64,000 bases of DNA from Climacium dendroides (GCA_950106755.1 OX467090.1:5332001-5396000), one strand, 5' to 3'. Counted from the first letter of the stretch, positions 1 through 13,913 are shown. Program-made: numbers and translations. Notes: generated by a model from the letters alone, not told the origin.

Positions 1-3000
1 AGAAGAGTGTATGCCAATGCTCACGCTTACCATATCAACTCCATCTCTAATAACAGGTTTGGATCTTAATTTCTATTCGCATAACTCCTGCACGAGGGGT
101 AATCCAAGTTTCGAAAATGTGAAGATTTATTATAGAGTGAGAATTAGAAGTTATTTTTGAACTGGAAAAGTTGTTTTCTGAGGTGATACATACTTGTACT
201 CTTTGAACAATTGAATGTTTGGAAATCTCTACTGTACAAATATTAGAAATATAACACAAAATTTATTAAAATTTTTTTTTTTTCAAGATTTTGCAAATCT
301 CGCGCACACTTAGTGTTGCATGAGACATACTTGAATTTTTCCATCGTATGAAATCTGAATGCTTTGGCTTGAAGGGGCTAGCCTGGATTACATGCTTGTG
401 CGTCATTGTTTTGCTCAAAGTGTTGAATCTGGAGTCTAGTACTACGGTCTGAACATTATTTCGTCCTACTCCAAAATTCTTGTTTGGACGTAGATCCCGG
501 GAGAACAGCTAGTTCAAATCGAGTGTATCGTGTAGTATTGATATTATGTGTTTATTGTATCCAGCGACTGCGAAACGTACGTATCTGCTGATGATCTGAG
601 AATAAATTTATGGAACTTGGAGATCAGTGACCAAAGCTTCAATATTGTTGATATAAAGCCTGTCAATATGGAAGACCTTACAGGTAAATGACGTCTGATG
701 ATAGAGTAATGTGTGAGCAGCTTCTTATTCTATTCTCACCTCAATCTTGTCAAGGGCTGGATATTTGGGAAGTAAGGTTTTATTATGTTAACGGTGATTC
801 TGGGTTTGCGAAATCAGAGGTTATCACATCCGCTGAATTTCATCCGACACACTGCAATATGTTAGCTTACAGTAGCAGCAAGGGCTCCATCCGCCTTATT
901 GATATGCGACAGTCGGCTCTTTGTGACAGACATTCTAAGCTGTACGCACTCTTCATTCCTGTTCGTCACTCAACGATGTTATGGTTTGTGAAATAAGTAG
1001 ATGAAGTCAGGTCTGGTTCCGTTTTGTTCATGTATACGTGACTTCATACTTTATTTTAATTGTTATCTTTAAAAATCTGCTCCGTCTTTGATTAGTCTTG
1101 ATGGTTAGTCTTTAGCTTATGAGCCTGATATGGTTTAGAGTCGGTGCGTTTGGTTAGGGTTTTCTAGTCTGGCGATGTTACGGTCTTCTGAAGTTGTGGA
1201 AATGTTTTATACCAGCTTTGAGGAGCACGAGCCTGCAGGAACGAGATCTTTCTTTACAGAAATCATCGCATCAATATCTGATATCAAGTTTGCTAGAGGT
1301 GGCCGATACATCCTCAGCAGGGATTATATGACTCTCAAGGTCAGCATTATGATGCTCACTACATATTTGGATTTTATTTAGAATTCACTAGGATAGATTC
1401 TATCAAATTGGTGTGGAAACACGCTTTCTTCTTTTTCTTGCAGTACTAAGTCTTGATGGGATGAGGTCTTGTTGTGGCAGTTGTGGGATGTGAACATGGA
1501 AGCCTCTCCTGTCGCTACCCTCAAAGTACACGAATATTTGCGGCCTAAGGTACGCGTGCCAATAGTACAGAGTCTTATATACTGTGTGTACGTTTCTTAT
1601 GTTTGATGAATGGAATCTTACGTAGCCCCATGCTTGGCATACTTTCTTGTAGTATTTTTCTCATTCTATTTGTCGTATATCCGTCTGTTAATAATGTGAC
1701 AATTATCAGGATTTTTCGTTCACTTGCTGCTCTAGTTTTGACGATTGGTTAGAATGTTTACAGGATGAAGGGCTTTTCACTTTGTTCTTTGTTATCACTG
1801 TGCTTGAGATTCTTCGGGGCTAGATCTTATGGCGTAAACCCGACCCTAACTGAGTGGGATATTTGGTTTGGCAGCTTTGTGATTTATACGAGAATGACTC
1901 AATATTTGACAAGTTTGAGTGCTGCCTTAGTGGAGATGGTCAGCGTGTTGCCACCGGTTCTTACAGGTATGTCACGTTCTACAGATACTACTGTTTTATG
2001 TACTGTTGATGTTTCTTGTGGAGATTTGAGATGTCAACTCTAATAGATGGAGTTTGAATCAAAGTGCTTTGGTGATTGTGCTAGTGTTTCAGCGAGAAAA
2101 ACCGCGTTTAGACAAAAGGACTTGCTCTTGCTAGTACAGAGTTTCCTGATTTGCAGAAATTGCATCCAAGAAGAATGAGTTACTTGTCCGCAGCCTCTTT
2201 GCTGTGATGTTTCCATCGGAAAATGATTCATACATTTAACTGTAAAACTATCGTTATTTGGATTAGTTTGTGTCAACTGTGTCACATATAATAATATTCG
2301 GTCTTGTTTAATGAAGTTTCGAGTCTATGTCTTACTGCGCTCAGATAGTTTTCATTACGGTCATTAAATGTGAGCAATTTGATGTACAGCAATTTGTTTC
2401 GCGTCTTTGGAGCTTCTCCCGGCAGTGAAGAGGGGTCCACCTTAGAAGCGAGCAAAAGCCCCAATAGGTATGGTTCCCTCCACTTTTTTTCTGTGGCCTC
2501 TTAGCTAGGTGTGGCTGCTCTTTGTCTTCACTGTAATTGGCCCTTTCTTGCACTGTATGACGTCTATTTCATTTGTGTTTTCTATTGTCCTCAGTTTGGT
2601 GATTTTGCAATGATCAGTGTGGTGGATCCCTAACGTTACCCACTTTATACTCGTATATTTCTGTCATTTCAGTAGGCGATTGGTGACACCATCATCGAAA
2701 CCTCCAAGCAGACTTGCTAATCTAGCTCGGGGTGGTCGCAATAGACGAGGTATTTTTTTCTCGGGTTAATTTGACTTTCCGTGATGATTTTATTGACGAA
2801 CTTTTCCAGTTGATCTAGACAGTTTGATTATTTGCCTAGTTTTGCAGTTCGTTTTGTGGTTGAGCACGAAAATTTGTCAGACTGACTTCTGGCACTTGCA
2901 GTAACAGGGGGCGATGGGAGTCCAGGATCGTCGGATTTTAATGGAGGGGCGCATGATTTCGCATCAAAGCTGCTACATCTAGCGTGGCATCCGCAAGCAA

Positions 3001-3050
3001 ATGTGATCGCCTGTGCTGCCTCCAACAGCTTGTACATGTACTACGCCTAG
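1..3050 (+). CDS. Serine/threonine protein phosphatase 2A 55-kDa regulatory subunit B (B55), 3' part of gene
   Basis: WD40-repeat regulatory subunit that directs the PP2A core enzyme to its substrates in the cytosol and nucleus. The gene enters the window mid-way. Exons I can place by GT/AG borders and unbroken frame: 1-55 (HAYHINSIS), 565-683 ([16 protein letters not shown], then [13 protein letters not shown]), 818-941 ([35 protein letters not shown]), 1216-1339 ([16 protein letters not shown]), 1481-1549 ([20 protein letters not shown]), 1875-1966 ([20 protein letters not shown]), 2390-2467, 2676-2749 and 2902-3050, which ends [11 protein letters not shown]...SLYMYYA and TAG. These blocks are hallmark B55 sequence, and the extra linker plus the SLYMYYA ending match plant B55 rather than animal forms. 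No stop or frameshift is seen in the joined exons, so the gene is probably functional. The 5' exons lie outside the window. Confidence 0.93.
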
Positions 3051-6000
3051 GACTGACTGATCTCAAGTAGATCCTTATTTTCAGTACCTCATATTCTTAA
3101 TGCCCCACCTTCTGTGGAGTATCCATTCTTCGAGCCTTCTCATCTGCATACCGGTAGACAGGTAGTGAGAACCTTGAAGGAGGCTGTTGTCTAGAAAGCA
3201 AATGCGCAGAGTGTGTTTGCTCTAATTATAAATTGGTCTGTTTAGGGTGAGGTTCAGGCCTTACTAGATGAATTTGAGTCGGTGAGATAGTCTAGTGAGA
3301 AGGCATGTGTCTTTTTAAGAGCTCAAATTTTCCGTTAGGTCTCTTTTAGTAATTTATCTATCACATGCCTTACCCTAATCCCTGTAGGGGCATGCATTAT
3401 TCGGCTACAAATCGCCAACATTTTGCTTCTTAGAGATGTTTGCACTTACCCGTCAAGAAGTGCTTCTTGTAGTGCCCACCTTTGATGAGAATTTGTTTCA
3501 TTTTGAGGAAAGAGGCTGTAGCTTCATTGTTATGTTCTCTTTGACTGTCCTTCTGGGGGAGTTGAGAGGTCTAATTTCTCGTCTTGCTTAGTTGAGCAGA
3601 TGATGTTTTAATCTCATTCTTTTGGTCCTATGGGTTATAAATACCTAGTTTGCCGCATGTGTCGCTTTCGTGAGCTTCGAGTTTTTTTTGTGAAACTCCG
3701 TTTTTGACTCATCTTAGAGGAAAATATTGATTGCGAAGCACACTTCAGGTGTGGATTATCTTCAGTATTATCCGACCTGCATATGCTCGAACCGTGATGT
3801 TGGGAAACCATATTGTTACGATGACCTTCATATCTAGGGTATAATGATGATCATCGCTTAGAAATCAGATGTAATATTATTTGATTGTTTGTTGGTGTGG
3901 ATGTGGTTTGGAAATTGAATTCCTGTACGTCACGATCCTGTCCTGTGCTTGCAAATGTTGTTCGGATATCTTTTAGAGGCGTGGCAGGCGTTTTTCTCAA
4001 GAGTTTCTCCATCACAATTTCAAGGTTAGTGTTCATTTGCTGTGATTGTATAAATACCTACTCCAGTTATTTTAATTTCTAACGCACCAATTAGATCCAT
4101 GCTTTCGAGCTTACGATTGGCAAGGATCCTTAACCCAGTAAGGACAGACCCATGACCGCTGATTTCAAGCCTCATTCCCCATCACCCAATTTGCTAACAT
4201 TTTGCAACTAAATATGAATGAAAAAATTTATATTCATTTTTAAGCTGAAATTACATGTCAGCTCCTTTACTTTACAAATTTTTTAGATTTTTTCATGAAA
4301 AATTGATTATTTTGAGAATTTTTGAAGAAAAAGTGAAGAAAAATCACCACAAATAGAAAATTATTTCAAAAAATAAAAAAAATTCACCATGTGTGTATTC
4401 TACAGTAACAAACATTATGGTATAAACTCAATTTCCATGTCATTCTCTAATTAAAATTTAATTGACATTTGAAAATACATCCAAAGTTCAAATTGCAATA
4501 AAATATTCAATATTAGGAATTTTTTCAAAATTCAAATTGGAGTAAAAACTAGAGAAGATGAACTTCATTTTGTTAGTTTGGCTCAAACTCAAAAAATATC
4601 ATTTTTGTGGAGAAATTCCAGATTTAGAGCAAGGAGCAACAACTTCCCAAAATGCACTAAAATGGTATATTTTGTGATCCGTTTTTTCTACTAACTTCTC
4701 ATTTAGATAAAGACAAACATTGGCAAGACTAAAAACTCAATTGGATAATCTTCATAACCCACCTTGAAGGGTCAATAATTAAAAAATGGATGAAAAAATG
4801 CTTCTGATCTCTGTACACCCCATTCTGTAGTCATCCAAACGCCACAAAATGGCGCTGGCAGCGTTACTCGGTTAATTTGCTGAGAACCGGTACCGGTACG
4901 GGAGGGGAGGGTGGGAGTCTTCACAGCCTCCAGGGTCTACTGCAGAGGTGACAACATCCTTTTTTTACTTCGTGAATTTGTCTCTTTTGGAAGTGACTTA
5001 TTATTTCAATATATGTGATACCTTCATGAATAATACCTTTCTTTCTCTCTGATGTTAGATTGTTTCAATTATTATGGAAATGCAATCACTACCTCATTTG
5101 AGCTCAATGAATTAATTAATTGCATTTTACAAAATGTATTTTTGTTATATACCCCTTGTCTTTTTGAAGATATAAGATGATTGCAATTAATATGGGATAA
5201 TGACACCATAGTGTCCATATCATTTTGAGTAGGTACATATATACTTCATCTGTATCATGTATACCATTTGTATTCGTGTCTTGTATCCATATTTGTATCT
5301 TGAATCTAATTTTTGTATTCTATATTTTGAATTGTATTTTGTATCTCATATCCAATGGCCAAGATCTAATGGCCAACATCAATGGCTTCAATTTTTTTCA
5401 AAGATCAACTGTGTGGAAAGGGCCATTTATTCTTCATTATAGATCAATGGTCTTCAATTTTTTATTAATCAAAAGTGGGGGATTAATACAAAACTCATCA
5501 ATTGTCTCTTTTTAGTACATTGCTACAATTTCTTGATTCAAAATCTTTTCCTTATTAATTAATCCTCTTAACCTCTAATCATTGGGAAACTCGTTTTTTG
5601 GAGTTCTAAATGAATGAGTCATTAGGAATAAAATGAATCTTCAAAAGGGCCATGTGTCTATAGACAGTTGGAACAGTAAGTTGAAAATAACAATAAATAA
5701 ATAAATAAAAGTTTAAAACTTTGGGCCAACAAATTGAAGGATCTAAACATGTGACAATTCAATTGAATAATTTTTTAAATATCTAAAAAAGTATTTCAAA
5801 TTTTAATATTAAAATAAATATAAAATTATTAATTTTTTTAAAGTTCTTTTTAATGTGGTCACTATTCATCGTTGAATAGGGGTTGTGAGTTCCATTGTCC
5901 CTTAAAAAAGGGTTGTGAGTTCCATTGAAGGAAATTTTCATCATTAAAAGAGATTTGAGGCCTCAAGAGGGTTGTTTCAAGCTTGTTCCCAATGTTGAGA

Positions 6001-6956
6001 ATGCATCAAAATATTAAAATAATAAAAAATATTTTTAAAATATTTTTTCAAAAAAATATAATTAATTAATTAATTAATATTATCTAATGTTGTGGTCTTG
6101 GCCACATCAAATTGTTGATTTGTCAAAGTCCCAGAGTCCCCTGTAGTCTAGGAACTCATGGAAACCTGTTGTCTTCTATTGCCTTCAAATTTCATCTAAT
6201 GTGTGAAGTAGCCCTTGATCAACTTCAAAATCGTAGAAATATACTTGAAAATAACTAAGCTTACGTTTTTATGCGGGAAAAGAGATTGTGATGACCAAAG
6301 GCCTAATGTATTAATAATATTGTAGTATGTAGAAAAATTTGTGAGTGAAATTCGATGATTTGATTGGGTGTAACCTTTGAACTACCAAGAATCAATATGT
6401 AGCTTTTCCAACCAAGTGACTCTCCACCCTCTTCTTCAACTCCCCTTCACACATAATTTCAATCTACTTGTAGGTTATTGTAGATTTTTTGCCTTGTATA
6501 AATAAATTAAAAGTTTATAGTGTGTAAATAAATCCAAATTTTTGACACAACTTGTAAATGCATGCAATCTAATGTTAATCATTTGACTCTCTTATGAGTT
6601 TTGCAATTGATTAAAGTAATACATGATTTCTTGAACCGCTTATATCTATTCAAGCTCATTAAGTTAACTACAGCTAAATCATCTATTTATTGATTTTGTT
6701 GCTTCCATCAAAGTGAATGCAAGGAATAATTGAAGACAAACTCCTTTCATAGCGACTTATCATGTTTAGTGAAGTGTGACTTAAATACATGTTCTTTGTC
6801 TACTCAAAATGGAGTAATTAGCCAAATTATCATGATGGGACAATTTTCAATTGGATATATTGCAACATCTATTAAATTGAATAAAATAATGAGTGTAGTA
6901 ATATTTGTAGCGAGGTTCAATCCTTACAACTAGAGGCTAAAATAGCCAAACAAATG
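3051..6956. other. 3' flank of PP2A gene and AT-rich intergenic DNA
   Basis: I see no protein-coding gene. The first few hundred bases must hold the PP2A 3' UTR. From about 4180 the DNA becomes strongly A/T rich. A short GC-rich island at about 4840-4950 contains the palindrome ACCGGTACCGGT. At 5879-5935 the phrase GGTTGTGAGTTCCATTG occurs twice, about 31 bp apart. This segment matches, inverted, DNA near 28520-28600, so it is part of a dispersed repeat. Confidence 0.6.
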
Positions 6957-7520
6957 TCAATGATGTTGAGAATTTCCTAATGCAGTAGTGACATTTTCGT
7001 AAGTGTCAACGTTATCTAGGTAGTCAATGAGGTCAAGCAATTCCCTATCCCGTGAGTTGTCGATATAAGTACTGATGGCTATGGCATTGTTTGGTTGTAG
7101 CAAATATGAGTGGGGGTTGTTATCGACAATGATGGTTTTGCTAAGGGGTCTACCCAAGCGTGAAAGGTCTTTTACAAACCCTCCTTGCATGGGACGACAA
7201 GAATTTCTATAGAGACGGTATTGGATGAGGTTATCACGATCGAGCACATCCAGCAACGGGTCTGCATACTTGTGCAAACTAGCTGTGAATACAACAACCT
7301 CAAACTTTCGGGAGACAGCTTGCAAAAACCGGTCCACATAGGGGCGCTTCAATACATAGACAGTTGTCATCCGGCCCTCAATTTCAACATTGATGACGAA
7401 GTCATAGTTGCGGGTGGGCTTGAAGGAGGAGTGGACCAATGTCTCATCTAGGTCCAAGACAAGTGTTTTTTTGCCATGGTCCTCCCGCCTCATAGGCGGC
7501 AGGTTCATGATTTCGCTCAT
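6957..7520 (-). CDS. SCP1-like small phosphatase / NIF (FCP1 homology) domain protein, possible retrocopy
   Basis: A HAD-superfamily phosphatase domain of the family that dephosphorylates the RNA polymerase II C-terminal repeat. Counting from the GTG codon at 7544, the DxDxT signature DLDETLVHS is at residues 31-39, with both catalytic aspartates present. VVVFTAS with its conserved Thr is at 83-89, KDL with Lys near 125, and IIVDNNP at 138-144, followed by an acidic helix around RDRELLDLI. The whole domain is in one exon. The best ATG is at 7520 (MSEIMNLPPMRRE), giving 187 residues. Upstream of it the same frame continues as protein-like sequence (DDYE-stop-WQDIVVDIEEG) and is then broken by TAG and TGA. 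The natural protein was probably longer at its N-terminus, and this copy may be an intron-less retrocopy that has lost its start. The phosphatase core itself is undamaged. Confidence 0.75.
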   Translation of the reverse strand: MSEIMNLPPMRREDHGKKTLVLDLDETLVHSSFKPTRNYDFVINVEIEGRMTTVYVLKRPYVDRFLQAVSRKFEVVVFTASLHKYADPLLDVLDRDNLIQYRLYRNSCRPMQGGFVKDLSRLGRPLSKTIIVDNNPHSYLLQPNNAIAISTYIDNSRDRELLDLIDYLDNVDTYENVTTALGNSQHH

Positions 7521-7674
7521 ACATCCTTCTTCAATATCCACCACAATATCTTGCCACTACTCATAATCATCATCACTTGCTTGATATCAATTCTCATCTC
7601 TTTGGTCACTTCATGAATAATTTGGCTTATTCTAAGTTTAGCATTTAGCATTGTTGCTCTACTTTGCCATGATA

Positions 7675-7713
7675 AAATTGGTTAGAAGCATGTACTTTGC
7701 TTCTAACCAATTT
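7675..7713. repeat. Perfect 15-bp inverted repeat with 9-bp loop
   Basis: AAATTGGTTAGAAGC is followed by a 9-base spacer and its exact reverse complement. It lies about 150 bp upstream of the phosphatase reading frame on that gene's strand. It could be a MITE end, a foldback core, or chance in AT-rich DNA. Confidence 0.8.
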
Positions 7714-10700
7714 TTTTTGTAGTTGACAACTAATCTGTACAATTTCCATCATCATTTACTATTAAGGTCCATTCCCTCTTGGTGTTAAGAATGATGGTAG
7801 CATAAGTGTTAGAAATGAACTTAAAGACATCTTTGAACTAAATTCACTTTGCTGAGACAACTTTCAATTTTAGCAACGTTATTGAAGGCAATGAACTCAT
7901 GATTATGTACTTAAGAAAGATGGTCACCTAGCAAATCTTCCGTTTGTTTTTCCTTGTAAGTAGTTTTTTTCTTAATCCTTTTTGCACTATATAAAGTTAA
8001 TAGAAATAATTCTTTACATAATCATATCAAGACACTTTAATGAATGATTGTGAGTCTATTTTATCTAGTAGACAATCAACCTAATAATGCACTATTACAA
8101 AATCTAAGCCACTTTTATTAGTGATGTATGTACTAAGCTTGATTAGGATTACCCAAAGTTTCTATTTATAGGAGATCAATTTAGGTCAGTGATCTTACCA
8201 TATTCATAGGATGAAATGGAAGGAATGTCCTAGGGAATCTAATTTTTTGTGTCTATAATTGTCTATTCAAAACATTAGCATAAGTCCTTTTTGAAACTAC
8301 TAAAATTCTTCTAGGTACGCAACTAAGTTGATTTTGGTGAACATATCAAGATTTTGTCTTTTTTATTTTATGATTTTGACTACTTTGATAAATCAAACAT
8401 TCGTGGGAAGTATGACATGGCTTTAGCAAAATCATGCAAGAGGCATTTGATTTGTTGTTTTAATAGATGAGATTTAAACTACTCAAGCAAAAGAATAACC
8501 TAGCTTTAGTTGGACAAAATCAAAGCATCGTGTAAGCAAATCTTACACAGTTATGCTGGAAGAGGATGTCTACTTGTTTGAATCATTTTGGGCACTAATC
8601 CTTATGTTGTTGAGAACTTATACTACTACATTTTAGTGGTTTTTGGCAACACTAACACCATAGAGAGTATCTATCCAAATTGATCTTTCTTTTCAACTCC
8701 ATTTTCAAACTATTGCCTTTTGGTTCCTAATTGTGTCTTTTGATATTAGAAAATATACCTTTTCAACAATTTTTACACCCTTTTGTCTACCTTAGCATCT
8801 TTTCATTGTCAATCCATACTTGTGATTTATTCATGAATGTCAAGCTTGCCATAGGGATTATGCAATAGGATTCTTGCACGCACTACTTGTTAGAGGCAAT
8901 GGACTCTAGTTGTCTTCTAACCAAGTTTTGGTGGTCTAGAAATTTTTCCATTTGTTTTGAATGAAACCAAGAGTGATTTTGATTGTTTTATACTCTAAAA
9001 TGTTGTCACTTGGTACTCCACAATTGAATTATAATAGTAAGATAGTCTACTTGTTTTTTTACCTTTTGAAGTATTTTTAAAAATTGAATTCTTGACTTAG
9101 GTCACTATCATCTCATTCACAATCTAAATTTTGAGTCAATATGTAGTTTAAGGAGATGCAAGCATTAACAATAGAGTCATATTTTAATCCAATAAAAATG
9201 TCTATTAGCAATGAAAAGAGTTACTTTCCAAATTTACTTCTCAATCTTTTCTTTAAGTCTTGATTTTTGTGATTGATTATTGTGATTGACTTTAATTGGT
9301 ATAATGAAAATGGACACATGTTTCAATTGGAAGGCAAAGTGCTAGGTTGCCAAATCTTACAATGTAGGTCATCATGAAAGCTTGTAGTTTTGTAGATATG
9401 ACATGTATAAAACATCTAAATCACCTTCAATCAATTCTAAGTTTCTAACTTGGTTCAAAGTGCTTTCCAAAGCTTGCAAGAGTCAATTTCACCTCATTAT
9501 TAAATAGGTTTGAAGAATATTAAGTCATTGACAATGATAGAATAGTTTGCTTTTTGTGTTACTCTTTAGAATGAAAGCTTAGTTGAATAATGTCACGCTA
9601 AGAGATGTTAACAATAATTTTTTATAAAAATAAAAATAAAACCATATCTACTTATTAATTAGTTGTTTAGAGTTTTAATAGAATCATTAACAAATTCACA
9701 TGTTAGGAACTTCATAGTCAACAATATTAACTTTCAAAAATTATTTTACTTTAAAAAATGTAAGGCATGATAATTTCATCTCCACTAGATATGGAATTGG
9801 CTACTTTTGGCCACCCAAATATTAAAGTTTGTAGTTTCAATTTGTTAAAGTTAAAAGTGGCTTTTAAGTGGTCAATGACTTCTTGTATATATCATTAATA
9901 TGGGTCTGTAGTTTTCATTCGATTTTGTACAACTTTGTTGATATCACTAAGATAAGTTTACATTGTTTAGTTGTTTTTGTTTTTATTTTAAAATGGAATT
10001 TTGTCTTAAGAATATGAATTAAGTTTAAATCATATTAGTTGCTTATCATATAAATATGGGGCAATGTTTAAAAAAAATTAGTGCACTAGTGCTATGCATT
10101 TTTTTAGTTTTGTCTTTTTGTTTTCAAAACTAGATATTTGATATTTGTTAGATTACTTTTGTTTTTTTAACAAAATAAAGCTTCCTAGATTTAGTTTCTC
10201 CTCAATTTAAATTCTAATTTTATAAATTTTTTAAGAATGAATATTTTATTATATTATGATGCTGAAAGTCTATAATCATAGAATAAAATATAGAATCACA
10301 AAAATTTGATTTGAATGCTTTAATATTAGAATGTTCTATACCTATTTAAAATAATTTAGATTTTTTAAGAATATTTTGTAGTAGATAAGAATTTTTTTAA
10401 ACTCTTTTTTCTTAATGTTTACAATAATTTTCATTTTTTCCATTCAATTTCACCATGTCACATCCAAAGTTAAGAAAATATTCTCTATATAATACAATTT
10501 TTTATTATTGGACAATTGGTATAAAACTATTTTAACTCTTAGGATTAATGGCTAGCTTGGTGAAAATGTGTTCTTAATTATTCATTCATTGGGACAAAAC
10601 CACAAAATAGATAATCACATATAATTAATTGCAACATATTCATCTACACAAGAAAATATATTTGTAAAATTTGAAGGACAAGAACAAAAACAAGGATGGT

Positions 10701-13210
10701 GTAATCATGTACCATTGTCTTAGTTTAGGGTACAAATATTCACAAATTAGAGCATTCACAAAATTTTGCTTGAATTTCTAAAAGAACTTGCATCTAATGG
10801 ATGGATGATGAATGTTTTGTAGAATTTTTTACATGATCTCTATGAGGGTTTATTTTAGTATAGTTAGAAAGCAATGTTCATATGTTTTTTAGTAATGTGA
10901 TTCACAAAATCATTTATTTCTTCTTGATTTTGTATAAGGTTTTGAATCAATTTATGTCTAGAAAAAAATGCAAGTATGAAGGTTTTGTATTTGGAATCTT
11001 GCCAACTTATATTTTCTTTTGCCCCATTCAAATTAAGTCTACATTTGCCTCCTAGGCATTTTTAGAGACTAATAATATAACTACTTTACTTACTTTAAGT
11101 CTTTTACATTGATTGAGTGAATTTGGGATGAAATTTGGATGAAATTATTATAAACCAATGAAAGTTGGATGGATTTGAGTGAAGATGGCTTATACAAAAG
11201 TTGGATGGCAATATATCAATTGAGATTGCATAAAAATAGTATAGACCAGTTTATAATAATTTAATTCAGTTAATAACAATGATACTATTGTATTGTGCAA
11301 ATTTGCATATTATTGTGGGGGACATTAATTGATTTAAATACTCATTTCAAAGAGATATGTCTTTAAAGAGAAAAATGGAGTTTTAAATTTATTTCAAGTC
11401 TCTAAGTTTTTAATAGATAAGTGCATTGATTATAATTTATTGCTTTACTATTATATCCATTTTACATTATAATTTTCAATAGGCTTATTGATGTAATGTA
11501 TTAGATAATTTTATCTTTTAATTTATCAGTTTAAAAATAATCTTAAATAATTTCAAAATTGATGATTAACAACACATATAAGTTGGTAACAAAATTTAAC
11601 TCCTATGGTATTTTTTTACGTAATTATAAAATATCAATAAATGACTAACATTTAATCTTATAAATATCAATATCAATATCAATATATATATTCAAATTAA
11701 TCAAAACAAATTTAGAAAAGTTGTTTGATTGTATTTGTAATTTATAAAATAAAGATGAATTTATTCTTTTGTAATTAGTTAATTGAATTATAACTAAATC
11801 CAAAAAGATTGTATGTAATACCACACAATATATTGCAGTAAAGGTTACATATTTATATTAACTGATCTATTATTACAATGTTTATATGTTCATTGATTTT
11901 AGCAAGTTATTTTATGTGATTAAAGTTTCTTCAAATGACAATAATGCTTTTTATGAAATGTAAAATGTTTTTCAAATGATAATATATTAAAAAATATGAA
12001 ATATTTTCAAAATAGGTAGAATCTTTTCAAAATTGATCATTAGATTGAAATACTTATCAAATTTCTTGATTGAAATTTTTTTGAAAGATTTTTTTCTAAA
12101 AACAATATAAGATTCAAAAAATAGAACCCAAACCTATATTGGCATGGTAGATATTATTAGTATTGAAGTAAGTAATCAAATTTATAAAACAAAGTTTATC
12201 AAAGGATTTTCACAAGAACAATAATTGAAAATCTAATGAAATAGGAAGTCTTGTATTTTAAAAGGCAATGTCATGAATAATAAAAAAACAAAGACATAAA
12301 AGTAAAAAAAGAATTCTACAAGTCAAAACAAGAAATAATACAATGAAGAAAACAATAAAGAACAAAGAAAAGCTCTTTTGTCAACAAAGAATATTAAAAG
12401 AAGTTCATCACTAATTTATTTATTGGTATCATCAACACATTAGCAATATTACACCAAACTCTAACTCTAAAGTTGTTTTTGGCTATAGAGGTGCCAAGAC
12501 TCCAAAAATGCCAAGAATTTGGCTACAAGATTGAGCTCCAAGAATAGATTTATATCTCTTAACTGTAGTAGTTTGCTACTTCATACAAATTACAGTCTCA
12601 CTACCAACTTAGAATATACCATCATAAAATAAATGCCCTGTTACTTTGAATGTATGTAGTTGACTATGACAATGACAAAAAGAAAAAACTTCACTAAACT
12701 AGAACAATCAATATCAAGTTAATAGTCATTACTTGTACATCATTTTCAAGTGTGTTGTTTTCTTTCAAATTTTTATTTTAATGCATATTAAATTAGATTA
12801 TCTTTGTACAAATATATTTTACTTGATATTCCTTATATATGTTTAAATGAAAAATATTGAATTGTTTATCATATTTATTGAAAAAAAATTAAAATGATTT
12901 TCTTAACAAAATAAAATGAATGAATTAGATATAGCCACTGTTGTATGATATCATAGTTATATTCATGATCTCAAAGGTAACAAAAGCATTCTTGATATTG
13001 TTGGAAAGCAATTGGTAAAAGAATTTTTATATTAAGAATTTCAAAATTTTGAATTTATAGACCAAAAGATATTGAATATTTATAAAATAATAAAATAAAA
13101 ATCATTTTAAATAATTAAAATTAAAATTTCTTATTTAAAAATTTAAAAATATTATGAACTACTTACTCTTTGCTTTACTTAATTTTACTTTAAATTTTGT
13201 AATTCTAAAT
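7714..13210. other. AT-rich intergenic DNA, no gene recognised
   Basis: More than 5 kb with very low GC, stops frequent in all frames, and no motif I can tie to a protein family. I see no RNA gene. Short simple-sequence runs are scattered through it. It reads as old, decayed repeat DNA. Confidence 0.6.
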
Positions 13211-13217
13211 TTACAAA

Positions 13218-13425
13218 CCTCGATAGTAGAGTTGCTCCATGAAATGGATATTATGGATATAAATGTTTGCCTCGATAGTAGAGTTGCTCCATGAAATGGA
13301 TATTATGGATATAAATGTTTGCCTCGATAGTAGATTTGCTCCATGAAATGGATATCATGGATATGAATTTTTGCCTCGATAGTAGAGTTGCCCCTATAGA
13401 ATGGATATAAATTTATGCAATGATC
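13218..13425. repeat. Tandem repeat, 52-bp unit, four copies
   Basis: Units start at 13218, 13270, 13322 and 13374, each opening CCTCGATAGTAGAGTTGC or one base off. The first two are almost identical, the third differs at a few sites, and the fourth is diverged and shortened. The exact 52-bp spacing shows tandem duplication. Confidence 0.92.
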
Positions 13426-13447
13426 TTCTAACTCTCAATGAACTACA

Positions 13448-13560
13448 ATCTTCGGTAAGTGCAAAGTTCAACCGCTGAGTATGGTACATGTGTAGTTTTT
13501 TTAATCTTAGGGAAGTGCAAAGTTCAACCATTAAGTATGGTACATGCATAGTTTTTTCAA
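13448..13560. repeat. Tandem duplication, 56-bp unit, two copies
   Basis: Two adjacent units start at about 13448 and 13504 and share GAAGTGCAAAGTTCAACC-like cores and AGTATGGTACATG. They sit between the 52-bp array and the EPL1 gene. Confidence 0.85.
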
Positions 13561-13913
13561 TTTCAATTTTTTTTCAATTTTTTTTCAATTTTGAAAAAGT
13601 TTTGTGAAGCTCTTTAAATTTGGTGAAATACTATATTAATATTTCTACATCCATCTACGTTTAGAATCAAAAAAATATTTTTCCAATTATATTCATGTAC
13701 TTTTTCATCCATTTTCGAAATGGATGAATTTTTTTTACAAAAGAAAACCCTCCTTTACCGGTGCCAATAAAAAAGGGGTAGGTTCCATCAGAGTCCCTGA
13801 TTAACTCTAAGTGGCCCCCTAAACCTGATTTAACTCATGCTTAACTCGGGTCCTGGGAGCAGTGAGGCGCGAGTTCTCGACAGTGGAACAGAGCCGAACC
13901 ACGAGCTGTGTCA

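Noticed and set aside
7185..7451. 88-codon plus-strand frame
   Set aside because: Antisense of the CTD phosphatase domain; no independent motif.
13201..13425. CRISPR-like array of spaced repeats
   Set aside because: Units are contiguous 52-bp tandem copies without unique spacers, and the genome is a plant.
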